Made by a program: the position numbers and the translations under genes. The notes below the pieces were generated by a model, which saw only the letters and a list, made by a program, of their open reading frames with translations, was not told the origin of the DNA and did not search any database. Positions 1-9,194 of a DNA stretch of 48,526 bases are shown here, piece by piece (within the stretch, counting starts at the first letter, position 1; every line of letters begins with the position of its first letter). The stretch is taken from positions 1 to 48,526 of IMG/VR virus record IMGVR_UViG_3300013372_005370; one strand, written 5' to 3'. The stretch is from a virus.

Positions 1-762
1 CCATCGGGTACTTTTGAATTTATTAGCCCATATTTTAATGTAACTGGACCCTCTGGTTCTATGAATAGCCCGGTTATTACCACCATGTCTTCTTCTCCAT
101 CTTCTAGCAGTCCATCTTCGGTATATCTTTATTCAGGATCAACAGGAGATGCTTTGGTTACTAGTAGATTGGGTGATACTTTTAATAAATTATCTCATAA
201 TGTCTATCACATTTCGTTAGAGAATTCCTCGGCAAAGCAATTTTACGTAAATACTAAGGGTAAGGTAATGACTAGAAAGATTTATTCCCCAGTAACTTAC
301 GGTAATATAACTTCATCAGCTACTGGGTCAGTTGGCGGAAATCAAGTTAGATGGTACACTATTACTCCGCCTTTCTCATCAAACGGTGTACCATTAACAA
401 GAGGAAATACTGTAGTTATTACCCCGTATGGTACACCAGTTAATAATTATATAGGTATCGGAATTTCTAATATATTATCGAATGGACTAGGTACTACAGG
501 GGGAATAGAGAACAATGAATCAATAGACGTTAGCGTTTATTTTTCGCCTAATTCAACACAGGCGGGTTATTCGGATGGTATAAAATATATCGGAAAAAGT
601 ACAACCTCAATATCAAGTGTTACTAATGTTGTTTCCCTTCCCTTTAATGCGATCTCTATAGATTTTACTATATCTAGGGGAGTTACTGGGGCATCATCAA
701 CCAGCGTCTATTATAAAGCTTATGGATCTGCTGGTGGAAGTGGAGGATCTTTCGTACTTTGA
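1..762 (+). CDS. Tail fibre-like protein, C-terminal part (5' end outside window)
   Basis: The reading frame is open from base 1, so this is the 3' end of a longer gene; the ATG at 61 is an internal methionine and not a credible start. The visible protein is rich in Ser, Thr, Gly and Asn and lacks charged clusters, as in beta-structured fibres. Its last 70 residues resemble the C-terminus of the next fibre gene: both have an IDFTI strand, a Gly/Thr-rich loop and then a Y/F-K-A-Y-x-S/G-A motif. That points to a shared C-terminal domain and tandem duplication. It is probably a receptor-binding or baseplate-attached fibre. The fibre class is inferred from composition and neighbours. Confidence 0.6.
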   Translation, partial: PSGTFEFISPYFNVTGPSGSMNSPVITTMSSSPSSSSPSSVYLYSGSTGDALVTSRLGDTFNKLSHNVYHISLENSSAKQFYVNTKGKVMTRKIYSPVTYGNITSSATGSVGGNQVRWYTITPPFSSNGVPLTRGNTVVITPYGTPVNNYIGIGISNILSNGLGTTGGIENNESIDVSVYFSPNSTQAGYSDGIKYIGKSTTSISSVTNVVSLPFNAISIDFTISRGVTGASSTSVYYKAYGSAGGSGGSFVL

Positions 763-769
763 TATATAA
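761..769 (+). promoter_or_regulatory. GATATATAA element (candidate phage promoter)
   Basis: TTTGATATATAA overlaps the stop codon of the first fibre gene and lies 20 bases before the next start. It is the same element as at 18323, 23679, 26621, 42595 and 48003. The promoter role is inferred from recurrence and placement. Confidence 0.4.
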
Positions 770-789
770 TATAGTAAAAAAAATACAAA

Positions 790-2457
790 ATGCCTGAATT
801 AAAACTTCTTAGAATAGAGGACGGGGATTCTCAAAAGAATATTTCCAATAAGGTAAATTACAACTTCCAGGAGATTTTAGCCTATGGGGGTGGACCATAT
901 GGAAGAATTGGATCTGAAGGTCCCCAGGGATTTAATGGATTAGTTGGTCCTGTTGGATCATACGGAGATCTAGGATTAAGAGGATCTGTTTGGACGATAG
1001 GCCCATCCCAACCTAGCTCTGGTATTAATGGTGATTATTGGATGAACACTGATGATAATAACGCAGTATATGTTTTTTCTAATGATATATGGTCCTTATA
1101 CGGTGTTTATGCTTTATCGAATGATTTATTTGATGTTATTGGACCTATAAATACTTCTTCTGGTCCATCTACAAAGTATGGCTATTTTCTTTTCTCCGGT
1201 GAACCTATATCTTATACAATGGTTTTAAGTGATGCCACGATAGTTAGCGGAAATCTAGCATCCCCTAATACTGTATCAAATCCACAATATACTAAGATGG
1301 TCGTATCTATTTACGGTAATGATGCCAGTAAGAATATTATGGAATTTAATAAAGGAATATATCAATCTTCTGTTTTATATAGTTCAGGAACACCAAAATT
1401 TTATTGGTTACAAGGGGCTACCGCAGAAAGAGGATCTTATGGTTTAGGTTTTAAAAACGGAGGAAGCACAACATTTAGAACAACTGCGGATTCATTATTT
1501 CGATCCACATCGGGATCTGTTGAATTTAGTTCTACTGGTATAAATATAAATTCATCATCCACTCAAGATCAACTAATTTTTAATTTATCAAATGGTATAA
1601 CATTTAACACGGGGACAGGAACAGCATATTTTTCGACTAATAACTTTTCCTATAATGGTAATCTATTTACAATACCACTTCAACTTAATTTCCAAACTAA
1701 TTCTAATCTACCAGCACTCACTATACAATGTGATAATTTTTATGATAATGGGATTAGATATTATTACGCAGGATCAAGTACATCTCTTGCAACTTTAATA
1801 AACGTGAGACAGATATCAGGTCAAGGTGATATCTTTAATGTATATGGGAATGGATTAGTTTATCTTTTCCGTAAAGTGAATACGATACAAAATACACAAA
1901 CTCTAAATTCCACAGTAACCTCCATCGTTAGCGCTGTTACTATAGACTGGATAACTCTAATCCCTACTGTTGCTACTTCAGTCGGGACCGGAAATTATGT
2001 TTGGGTTAATAGGGGAAGTGATATACCTACAGCTAGAACATCATCGACTGGTAATCAACGGGGGGTTTGTCTATGGACACCAGCAACCGGCGGAACTGGT
2101 TCGATTTATAATAAAGGCTGGCTTAATCTACTAGAAAGTGGAGAAGCTATAAATCTAAGAGTTCATGCAAATAACTCAGCAGCTACGGGTGAACTTTTTA
2201 GATATGTTGGTCTAAATACATCAGAAAATCAAGCCTTAGCTCCGAATAATACTGCATCTTCTAATTACTCATATGCAGATTTAACTGGAAGTAGCTTCGT
2301 CGGTGCTTCCACAATAGATTTTACTATAGTTAATATACAAGGAACAGGTGGAACATCCGGAACAAGAAGATGGTTTAAAGCATATTACTCTGCATGGGGA
2401 GGTGGATTAACCGGAGCCAAATGTGGGGTTCTTTCAACTTATAATGCTACAGCTTAA
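790..2457 (+). CDS. Tail fibre-like protein with short collagen-like repeat
   Basis: A 555-residue virion protein. A short N-terminal segment containing KVNYNFQEIL is followed by nine uninterrupted Gly-x-y triplets (about residues 36-63). Next comes a GDYWMNTDD/VYVFSNDIW segment typical of phage fibre shafts, then a long Ser/Thr/Asn-rich beta region and a C-terminal domain shared with the preceding truncated gene. The N-terminal module is shared with the next gene, so these are paralogues. Short collagen-like stretches are common near the base of trimeric phage fibres, where they help trimer formation. It lies 2 bases upstream of the next fibre gene, in the same orientation. The attachment role is inferred; no receptor can be named. 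Confidence 0.7.
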   Translation: MPELKLLRIEDGDSQKNISNKVNYNFQEILAYGGGPYGRIGSEGPQGFNGLVGPVGSYGDLGLRGSVWTIGPSQPSSGINGDYWMNTDDNNAVYVFSNDIWSLYGVYALSNDLFDVIGPINTSSGPSTKYGYFLFSGEPISYTMVLSDATIVSGNLASPNTVSNPQYTKMVVSIYGNDASKNIMEFNKGIYQSSVLYSSGTPKFYWLQGATAERGSYGLGFKNGGSTTFRTTADSLFRSTSGSVEFSSTGININSSSTQDQLIFNLSNGITFNTGTGTAYFSTNNFSYNGNLFTIPLQLNFQTNSNLPALTIQCDNFYDNGIRYYYAGSSTSLATLINVRQISGQGDIFNVYGNGLVYLFRKVNTIQNTQTLNSTVTSIVSAVTIDWITLIPTVATSVGTGNYVWVNRGSDIPTARTSSTGNQRGVCLWTPATGGTGSIYNKGWLNLLESGEAINLRVHANNSAATGELFRYVGLNTSENQALAPNNTASSNYSYADLTGSSFVGASTIDFTIVNIQGTGGTSGTRRWFKAYYSAWGGGLTGAKCGVLSTYNATA

Positions 2458-2459
2458 AT

Positions 2460-4133
2460 ATGAAACTTAATACTAAACAAATATTTCAGGATGACTCTAA
2501 AAATGAGGTAATTAATAAGGTCAATTATAATTTCGATCAGATATTATCTTTTGGTGTCGGTCCTGATGGACATATGGGACCAAAAGGGGCTACCGGTATA
2601 TTTGGGCCTGCTGGTAAAAAAGGAGCAACTGGATTAAGCGGACCTAGAGGTAATAAATGGGATTCAGGGGGGAACCAACCTTATGAATCTGTAGAATATG
2701 ACCTATGGATAAAAGATGACGGAGACCTGGATTCTTATAGCGCAACTGGATCTTGGAATTTTACAGGATTTAATTTTTATAATTCATTATATTTTAAACT
2801 ATATAACGGGATAGAAGGTCCAGCAGGGGTTACTGATAAATATGTCATAGGATTTAAGGATACTTTACCTGGTTTACCTTCTGCTTATTCTTTTGTTGTC
2901 GGCGATTCCTCCTTATCTACACTAGATTCGAACCCAAATAAATCTAAGCTAGTTGTTTCTGTTGCTGATCAAGTAACTAGACCCTTATTTTCTTTTTTGA
3001 AATCTGGATCTTCTTCTTCTGGCTTTCCTTCATTCTACTGGGATTCCCTTGGTAATTCAAATAATTTAATCCTAGAATCGGCTGGTAATTTAAATGTTGT
3101 TTCGTATCTCTCATTAAAGGTTAATACCGCAACAAATGGAAGAATATTATTAGATTCATACAAGGCAATAATAAATTCACAAAGCAGAGCATACTTTACT
3201 GGTAACGGGAATTTAAGTTTTAATGCAAATACGACAATTGGGGCTGGTTCTTCTTTGATAGTTAATTCTAGTAGATTGAGTATTACAACAACTCAATTCA
3301 TAGCAAGTTCGTCTTTTTATATAAGAACATATAACTTCGGATCTACCGGGGGGTACGCATTAAATTCTAGTCCCGTTAACATCATCGATAACGGAGGAAT
3401 AAAATTGGAGGTTTCGGGAGGTCAGGCTGATCGAATTTTCCAATTAAAAGATCTCTCCGGTTCTGCTGTTTTATCTGCAAGACCTTCATCATCATCTAGT
3501 ACTGCGGGAGATATGGCTCAGACAATATTCGGTTCAACCGGATCATCCGCTGGTGCAACCGCTGGTCCTTATACTTATCATGTATCAAAAGTATCCCTTT
3601 CAAAATCCGCGACTACATCTAGGTCAAGTGTTAGGACTGCACAAAACAATTGTACAGGAACACCATCGACAATACAGAATATTTTTCAGATTATTAGATT
3701 CGCTAATAACGTTACTGTTATATCACCGACATCCAGAACTAATGCATCTCTAAATTCAATCTATTTAGAAATTCCATCTTCATATTTATCGAATTTGGAA
3801 GGTATCTATTCTGCATCTCACGTCAATCCTTATAGGATAATATTAGATGATTTAAGTGCTAACCCCTTAACGCTATTTATAAAGGGAATAGTTTTTTATT
3901 ATTCTAACACAGCATCTACTGGATGTTATCAATATGTTAATTTTAATCCAACATCTGATCAGAACTGTAGATTCGTTGACATCACATATCTTCCCCCTGC
4001 TAATTCATATAACCCAAATCCTAGAATTTTTTATAAGACATGTAACGGGACTAGCGGATACGTAAATATGGGTAATGTTTATGCAATAACCTCACCCCCG
4101 ACATCAACTCCACCTGCAAGTACATCAGCATGA
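2460..4133 (+). CDS. Tail fibre-like protein with short collagen-like repeat (paralogue)
   Basis: A 557-residue paralogue of the preceding fibre. It has the N-terminal motif KVNYNFDQIL, then nine Gly-x-y triplets (about residues 37-64, beginning GHMGPKGATG), and a long Ser/Asn/Gly-rich beta body. The C-terminal half differs from its neighbour, has several Cys residues (for example NNCTG and TGCYQYVNF) and ends in a Pro/Thr/Ser tail. Conserved N-terminus with a variable C-terminus is the expected pattern for fibres that share an attachment site but recognise different receptors. The start follows the previous stop by 2 bases, so translation may be coupled. Confidence 0.7.
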   Translation: MKLNTKQIFQDDSKNEVINKVNYNFDQILSFGVGPDGHMGPKGATGIFGPAGKKGATGLSGPRGNKWDSGGNQPYESVEYDLWIKDDGDLDSYSATGSWNFTGFNFYNSLYFKLYNGIEGPAGVTDKYVIGFKDTLPGLPSAYSFVVGDSSLSTLDSNPNKSKLVVSVADQVTRPLFSFLKSGSSSSGFPSFYWDSLGNSNNLILESAGNLNVVSYLSLKVNTATNGRILLDSYKAIINSQSRAYFTGNGNLSFNANTTIGAGSSLIVNSSRLSITTTQFIASSSFYIRTYNFGSTGGYALNSSPVNIIDNGGIKLEVSGGQADRIFQLKDLSGSAVLSARPSSSSSTAGDMAQTIFGSTGSSAGATAGPYTYHVSKVSLSKSATTSRSSVRTAQNNCTGTPSTIQNIFQIIRFANNVTVISPTSRTNASLNSIYLEIPSSYLSNLEGIYSASHVNPYRIILDDLSANPLTLFIKGIVFYYSNTASTGCYQYVNFNPTSDQNCRFVDITYLPPANSYNPNPRIFYKTCNGTSGYVNMGNVYAITSPPTSTPPASTSA

Positions 4134-4160
4134 TAATTAACTAATTTAAATATAAATACT

Positions 4161-4424
4161 ATGAAAAATTTAACTAATAAGGAGAGAGAAAAAATAATTA
4201 ATATATCTGAAAAATTCGTGGATATACACCAGAAAATAATTAAAATAGAAGGAAGGATTAATGATCTAAAATTGGAAGCTTCTTCCCTTATAAAGGAGCT
4301 AGAATCTTGCAGAGAAGTAGAGCATCTTTTCATTTCTACTCTCTCCGATAAATACGGGGAAGGAATATTAGATCCGCTAACTTTAAATTGGAGGGTTGAT
4401 AACAAAAAAAAAGAAATAGTTTAA
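4161..4424 (+). CDS. Small coiled-coil protein, unknown
   Basis: An 87-residue, highly charged, mostly helical protein. Residues 1-60 form a plausible coiled coil with heptad-like Ile/Leu spacing, followed by a short segment ending DPLTLNWRV. TATAAATA lies at 4151-4158, identical to the T4 late promoter core, but only two bases before the ATG. It sits between fibre genes and a membrane-anchored protein with one base separating it from the next gene, so it may be a virion or lysis accessory protein. I do not recognise a family. Confidence 0.55.
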   Translation: MKNLTNKEREKIINISEKFVDIHQKIIKIEGRINDLKLEASSLIKELESCREVEHLFISTLSDKYGEGILDPLTLNWRVDNKKKEIV

Positions 4425-4425
4425 A

Positions 4426-5259
4426 ATGGAAAAAATTAAAAAAATAACAGATTTTATAACCTCGAGGGGATTTATGCTAATAGCAATAGTTGTTTTAATC
4501 CTACTTTTTTTAAGACAATGTGGTGTGGCTAACGATGCAGAAAAAGAAGCTAAAAGAGAGCATAATAATTATTTAGCTTCGATAGATTCGGTCAGAACAA
4601 TTAAAAAGGAAAGGGATCATGCAATATATGAGAAATCAGCTTTTCAGGTAAAAGTTAGTGAATTGACGCAGGACCAAAAGAATACGATTAAACAACTGGA
4701 TCTAAATAGCAACGGGAGAGGAACAACACCAAAGACGGTTATTCAATATATTGTTGAGTACAGGGAAGTAATTAATAATATAGCTTCCACGGTGGAAAAG
4801 GATCCAGATGGAAGTGAATCTATTACTTTTTTACATAATCCCGAATTAAAAGGAAAAAATAAATTGAAGATCTCAGGTAAAGTACCATATTCTGTTAATA
4901 TATTAAAAGATTCTATAGATTCAACAAAATATTTTGCAGAGATAATCCCGGGCGGAACAACTCTAGATATAGAACAAAGTATTGATATAGTTACCGGTGT
5001 TTATATGGAGCCAAAAACTAAAAGAATAATGACAAGGGTAAGCACTACATTCCCTAATTTAACTTTTAGTGAGATTAATTCATTCGACATTACAGATAAT
5101 CCTGAAACTAGAAAGTTAATAAAATCTTCTAGAAAACAATTTGGATTAGGATTAAATATAGGATATGGTGCTAATCTAGGAGTCAGCGGCATAAACACAG
5201 GAATTTATGTTGGTATTGGATTTCATTACTCTCCTAGATTTTTGCAATTCGGAAAATAA
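4426..5259 (+). CDS. Membrane-anchored protein with coiled coil, unknown
   Basis: A 277-residue protein with a lysine-rich N-terminus, one transmembrane helix at about residues 15-29, a charged coiled-coil stretch to about residue 100, a middle beta-rich region, and a C-terminal Gly-rich strand region (FGLGLNIGYGANLG through GIYVGIGFHYS). Membrane anchor plus periplasmic coiled coil resembles an inner-membrane spanin, and the C-terminal strands look like a membrane-associated beta segment. Spanin function is only a possibility. There is one base between it and the upstream small coiled-coil gene and 8 bases before the next structural gene. Confidence 0.5.
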   Translation: MEKIKKITDFITSRGFMLIAIVVLILLFLRQCGVANDAEKEAKREHNNYLASIDSVRTIKKERDHAIYEKSAFQVKVSELTQDQKNTIKQLDLNSNGRGTTPKTVIQYIVEYREVINNIASTVEKDPDGSESITFLHNPELKGKNKLKISGKVPYSVNILKDSIDSTKYFAEIIPGGTTLDIEQSIDIVTGVYMEPKTKRIMTRVSTTFPNLTFSEINSFDITDNPETRKLIKSSRKQFGLGLNIGYGANLGVSGINTGIYVGIGFHYSPRFLQFGK

Positions 5260-5267
5260 ATTAAAAA

Positions 5268-7493
5268 ATGGCTTTTACTACAACATCTAAATTTGTTCAA
5301 ATTACCCCGTATTTATTAATGGAGTATATGTATGCTGATGAACCTACCCCTGAATCTTACTTTGTAAATACGGGAACAACCACGGTGGGCTACGAAAAAC
5401 TAGTGAACGGATACTTAAACAATAATATCCAAATTTTTAATCCAGGTGTTGATTATTCAATTACCCATAATACTGCAGATGACAGTGTTGTTAAAATAAG
5501 CGAATCCTCTTTTGTAACTCTGGATTCTAATCTTATCATACCCTTTAATGACTATAGTGACGAATTAACTAATACATCGGGACTTCCTATAACATTTCCC
5601 TCTAATTTGTTTATTGTTTATGATACGGTAAGGTATCACATAAGAGCAGGTTATAACTTAAACAATATAGACGGAATTGTCATGTCTATAGAATATCAAG
5701 ACCAGGATTTATCTTATGTTACTGTATCTCAAATAGTAATTAAAAAAGGATCTCAGCAGTTTTATGTTTTAAATTCAAGCCCTATAAATATAGGAGCAAA
5801 TATTTACGACAAATACTTTGAGATTAAAATACCTAATCTCAAAGATATGGGGGACAAGTACTTAGTTGCTTCCGGTGCATTTAAAACTCAGACACTAGCT
5901 TCTTTAATAAGCAAAAGCGGAGAAGGATTTGTATATGGTGCTCCACTTAGAATAAATGCATGGCAGATTCAAAATATTGTTGATTTTAATGGCTACGAAA
6001 GATATAACACTGCCAAAATATCTACTTTATCTTTAGAACAGGAAGACCCATTTTCTAATATAGGAGCAGAAATAAAGGAATCTGATCAGGGTCAATTTTT
6101 TGAGTATTATGCAACTGATAACGAGGGGTTCGTTGAAGATTTTATACTTTTTCAAAACTCAATAGGAAATGGATATTATATCAGCCACGAGATAGAGGTA
6201 CTTGAGCAAATTGGAGCAGCTTTAATAAAAACATCGCAGTTTCAATCAATTCAGACTACAGCATATGACTCACCTAATTACTATAGACCTATTGTTAAAA
6301 ATGCAGGAGTTGCTGTTAGTTTTATGCTGAGATATACTATGTCTTTAATAAACAGCATAAATCAATCTAGAATTACCAGAATATCTACCTACACATCAAA
6401 CAATCCTTCACAATGGGGCACAAATATAACCCCGTTACAGCTTAGTAATTTTCCGCAGGTTCAGAAAATATACAATAGAGTTTATAGTCAACCGCAAATA
6501 AATGTATCCGGTGGATCTACAAATATTAGAGCTAAAGAAATAGTTAAATATGTGAATATTTTCGTGGATCAAAATTTTGTTACAGCAACAGCAAGTAGTC
6601 TAAAATTTGTTAATAATAAATTAAGTTCTGAGGAAGGTGCTGGCGAAACTACAGCATATGGTACTGGAAAATTAACATTTTCCATATCTCCTTTTGATAA
6701 CTTTTATAAGTTCTCTTTTGTAAAAAGCGGGCCATCAGGAGATCCAGTTGAGATAGATCTTAGTAATTCCGGTAAATTTAATATTTCTTTTATTAATCCG
6801 AAAGGAAATAAAATACAAGTTCCTTCATTGGATGATAAGAATTTAGCTAATCCAGTTAAAGGTGAATTAGCTTTTAAAATAGATGAATCCATATCAACAC
6901 AAATACTTCAAGTAATAGATAGGAGATTCTTTATTACCAACGGAACTACAATAAACCCTCCGGAAAAAATTACAAATAATAAAGGAAGAGCCGTTAATAT
7001 TGATTTGAAAAAAAATGTACAAAAAGCAATTAAATCGGTATTTGAAAATGGTAATAATATAAAGGCTTCAACAAATAACACAAGTTCTGTTATGTATTGG
7101 GGTTACTGGAAGAAAGAGGGAGAGGAGGATTTCTTAACAGGCGCAACCGGAGGAACAACAGTTTTAACTCCCACACCTGAAACTAGTGGTATAGTATTTA
7201 CTAAAGAATTAGAATCACCTGCTACCCCTTCAATTAAGGTGATTAAACCAGCTTCTGATACTAAGGTACCCATCAAAAACCCAATAAACGCAGCATTGAG
7301 CGATGCGCAAATAATCGCTTTATCTGCAGATATATTAGGACTTCATGATAGCGGAAAGTCAGACGCTTTCATTATTAATTACTTCTTAAATCCTCTTGAA
7401 CCGGGGTTCGCCAAATATCCTGGATTAACCAGGGAAGAGTTTAAAAAAGCTGCATATGGAATTCTTTTACCAGCAACATTAAATAATATATAA
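5268..7493 (+). CDS. Large virion structural protein (baseplate or tail), unknown family
   Basis: A 741-residue protein with no transmembrane helix or signal peptide, beta-rich and Asn/Ser/Ile-rich, like a phage tail or baseplate protein. The middle (about residues 280-400) contains a more helical stretch. The C-terminus (about 650-740) has a Pro/Thr linker and then a helical segment ending in EFKKAAYGILLP. It is 13 bases upstream of a tail-tube-fold gene, so it probably belongs to the tail/baseplate set. Its size would fit a baseplate wedge protein, but I see no motif that decides which. Confidence 0.5.
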   Translation: MAFTTTSKFVQITPYLLMEYMYADEPTPESYFVNTGTTTVGYEKLVNGYLNNNIQIFNPGVDYSITHNTADDSVVKISESSFVTLDSNLIIPFNDYSDELTNTSGLPITFPSNLFIVYDTVRYHIRAGYNLNNIDGIVMSIEYQDQDLSYVTVSQIVIKKGSQQFYVLNSSPINIGANIYDKYFEIKIPNLKDMGDKYLVASGAFKTQTLASLISKSGEGFVYGAPLRINAWQIQNIVDFNGYERYNTAKISTLSLEQEDPFSNIGAEIKESDQGQFFEYYATDNEGFVEDFILFQNSIGNGYYISHEIEVLEQIGAALIKTSQFQSIQTTAYDSPNYYRPIVKNAGVAVSFMLRYTMSLINSINQSRITRISTYTSNNPSQWGTNITPLQLSNFPQVQKIYNRVYSQPQINVSGGSTNIRAKEIVKYVNIFVDQNFVTATASSLKFVNNKLSSEEGAGETTAYGTGKLTFSISPFDNFYKFSFVKSGPSGDPVEIDLSNSGKFNISFINPKGNKIQVPSLDDKNLANPVKGELAFKIDESISTQILQVIDRRFFITNGTTINPPEKITNNKGRAVNIDLKKNVQKAIKSVFENGNNIKASTNNTSSVMYWGYWKKEGEEDFLTGATGGTTVLTPTPETSGIVFTKELESPATPSIKVIKPASDTKVPIKNPINAALSDAQIIALSADILGLHDSGKSDAFIINYFLNPLEPGFAKYPGLTREEFKKAAYGILLPATLNNI

Positions 7494-7506
7494 TAAAAAG
7501 GTAAGC

Positions 7507-8055
7507 ATGCTACTTAATCCAAAACAAAATAGTTTTTTCTTTCAATTTCCTAAAGGATTTTTTCCTGAAATTATAGTTAATAAGTATTTGCCCTATCTTA
7601 AGAAACAACCAATCCCATATGATAGTTTAACTCAGTATGTTAATAGCACTATTCAAACTATTAGCTTCCCTGGATTACAGCTAGATTCGGTAGAACAAAT
7701 AAGGCCTTTGGGTAAAAAAGTCACTTATAGAGGATCTACTCCTATCCAGGATTTGTTTACTAATGATCTTAGCGTGCAATTTAGATTAGTTGATGGGTTT
7801 ATAAATTACTTTATTCTCCTAGATACGATTCTATGGTACGTTAATTTTTCACAAGAACAGGTATTTATACAGGATCTTCCTCTAAGAATTATGGACAGCG
7901 AAGGAAACATAGTGGTTTCCGCAACATTTCAGAAGCCAATTTTATCTTCTTTTTCAGAGCTTCAGTTTGCTTACACTTCAAATTCAGCTCAGGATGCTAA
8001 TTTTACAATGGGCTTTAAGTTCAATTACCTAGATATAAAATTGGAAGCTAAGTAA
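7507..8055 (+). CDS. Tail-tube-fold protein (gp19/gp54-like)
   Basis: A 182-residue protein with the layout of contractile-tail tube proteins: an N-terminal strand; a loop then ISFPGLQLDSVEQIRPLGKK; a YRGSTPIQDL turn like the T4 gp19 NVAGDRTFDDW region; a V-x-F strand; a helix with W-Y; LPLRIMDSEGNIV; and a C-terminal NFTMGFKFNYLDIKL strand. T4 gp19 is 163 residues and gp54 is about 320. It could be the tube protein, a tube initiator or a baseplate hub protein with the same fold. The position after a large structural gene fits any of these. Confidence 0.55.
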   Translation: MLLNPKQNSFFFQFPKGFFPEIIVNKYLPYLKKQPIPYDSLTQYVNSTIQTISFPGLQLDSVEQIRPLGKKVTYRGSTPIQDLFTNDLSVQFRLVDGFINYFILLDTILWYVNFSQEQVFIQDLPLRIMDSEGNIVVSATFQKPILSSFSELQFAYTSNSAQDANFTMGFKFNYLDIKLEAK

Positions 8056-8064
8056 GATATATAG
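8056..8064 (+). promoter_or_regulatory. GATATATAG element (candidate phage promoter)
   Basis: A variant of the recurrent GATATATA element, starting one base after the stop of the tail-tube-like gene and 17 bases before the next ATG. The last base differs from the usual A or C. Confidence 0.3.
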
Positions 8065-8081
8065 ATCAAATAAGGAAAGAA

Positions 8082-8321
8082 ATGAAAAAGTATTCAGAAT
8101 TACAGGAAATGAATGAAATGAAATACGCCCAACCGCTTTTCACGGAAAAGGATCGTATGAAAAATTTATTAGTAGCAGCATCAGGAAACGACCAAAGAGT
8201 TTTGAACGATCTAGTTAACTGTTTAAGTGACGAACAGATGAAGAAGTGCTACGATAAGCTTTCCCAAGTATATGGTTATACTGGAAGCACCGGTCAGAAA
8301 ATAGTTCCTCCTAGTCTATAA
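8082..8321 (+). CDS. Small protein, unknown
   Basis: A 79-residue soluble protein, helical in its first 65 residues, with two Cys (in LVNCLS and KKCYDK) and a Gly/Ser/Pro tail. AAGGAAAGA just before the ATG could serve as a ribosome-binding site, unlike most genes here. The MKKYSELQEMNE start is vaguely like the capsid-targeting leader seen downstream but lacks its aromatic spacing, so I do not include it in that group. It precedes the RuvC-like nuclease by 5 bases. No function can be assigned. Confidence 0.5.
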   Translation: MKKYSELQEMNEMKYAQPLFTEKDRMKNLLVAASGNDQRVLNDLVNCLSDEQMKKCYDKLSQVYGYTGSTGQKIVPPSL

Positions 8322-8326
8322 TTTTA

Positions 8327-9037
8327 ATGAATTTAGTAGGGATAGATTTTTCAATTAATTCACCCGCTTTCTGTTGTTTTAAAGATGGTGTATATACATG
8401 GGGATCAGTGACTAGATCAGAGAGATCAATGGAATCACTTATTAAAAATACAAAGAAACCATATTACTGGTTAGATTGTGATCCTAATTTTATTCTGACC
8501 TTTATAGGGAAAGAAGATTTACCTGATGACTACAGCGGAAGGGAAAGAATGAAGATATGTTACTTTTTAAACATCGTAGACGAGCTCTGGGATAGCGTTA
8601 AGAGAATAATGGGGGATTCAAATTTTAGCGTGGCTATGGAGGGTTTAAGTTTCTCCTCAAACGGGAATGCCCTAATAGATATTTCTATGGCAACTTCGTT
8701 ACTAAGGGAAAGAATAATTAAAGATATCGGAGTAAATTCTTTTTATGTTTTCTCGCCAACCAGTATAAAAAAGTTTGCATTAAAGGGCAATGCTAAAAAA
8801 GATGAGCTTTATGAAGCTCTATGTAATTTTAAAGAAGATGAAACAAATTTAGATGTATTTACTAAGATGCTAGCACACAACAAAGAAGAATGGGTAACTA
8901 AAGCCAAACAGGTAAATAAACCCATTGATGATATTGTCGATGCCACTTGGATTAACTTGTATTTAAAAAAGGAATTAAAAGGAATTTATGAAATTGAGAG
9001 AAATTTGGAAACTAAAAAAGCTTCTTCTACGATCTGA
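8327..9037 (+). CDS. RuvC-like (RNase H fold) Holliday junction resolvase candidate
   Basis: A 236-residue protein with RNase H-fold landmarks in RuvC order. GIDFSINSPAF at residues 5-15 supplies the first Asp, FSVAMEGLSFSSNG at about 103-116 the Glu after strand 4, and DDIVDATWINLYL near 206-218 the C-terminal acidic pair; KKDEL at about 165 precedes it. RuvC-like enzymes cut four-way junctions. T4 uses the unrelated endonuclease VII (gp49), so this phage may resolve branched replicative DNA with a different enzyme. It lies at the head of the gp32/primase/UvsY/UvsW cluster. Other RNase H-fold nucleases remain possible. Confidence 0.6.
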   Translation: MNLVGIDFSINSPAFCCFKDGVYTWGSVTRSERSMESLIKNTKKPYYWLDCDPNFILTFIGKEDLPDDYSGRERMKICYFLNIVDELWDSVKRIMGDSNFSVAMEGLSFSSNGNALIDISMATSLLRERIIKDIGVNSFYVFSPTSIKKFALKGNAKKDELYEALCNFKEDETNLDVFTKMLAHNKEEWVTKAKQVNKPIDDIVDATWINLYLKKELKGIYEIERNLETKKASSTI

Positions 9038-9052
9038 TATACTCGGCATCGT

Positions 9053-9194
9053 TATAAATAAAAAATCACGGAATATTATAAATCTCAGGGATGGACCATA
9101 GGGCCAATCAATTTTATTGTGGGTTACCCAATTTCCCTAATAATTGGAACAAAAAATAAAAATTTAAATAAAAACTAAAATTAATTTAAAAAAC
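9053..9194 (+). promoter_or_regulatory. Structured gp32 leader with possible pseudoknot and G-free ribosome-loading region
   Basis: TATAAATA at 9053-9060 matches the T4 late promoter core. Downstream, TAGGG (9099-9103) can pair with CCCTA (9135-9139), and CCAAT (9104-9108) with ATTGG (9143-9147). The order 1-2-1'-2' is an H-type pseudoknot. A TGGG-TTA-CCCA hairpin (9120-9130) fits between. From 9148 to 9194 there is not a single G. T4 gene 32 mRNA has the same arrangement, a 5' pseudoknot then an unstructured A/U-rich stretch where gp32 binds cooperatively and blocks its own translation. Pairings are read by eye; autoregulation is inferred. Confidence 0.5.

Noticed and set aside
61-762. ATG at 61 as the start of the first fibre gene.
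   Set aside because: The frame is open through base 1 with fibre-like sequence before the ATG, so the gene starts outside the window.
4426-4500. Leader-like start MEKIKKITDFITSRGF of the membrane protein.
   Set aside because: The hydrophobic helix that follows immediately explains the N-terminus as a membrane anchor, and there is no [LI]-x-E site.
8082-8321. MKKYSELQEMNE as another capsid-targeting leader.
   Set aside because: Only one aromatic residue and no F-x-x-[FY] spacing; too weak to include.
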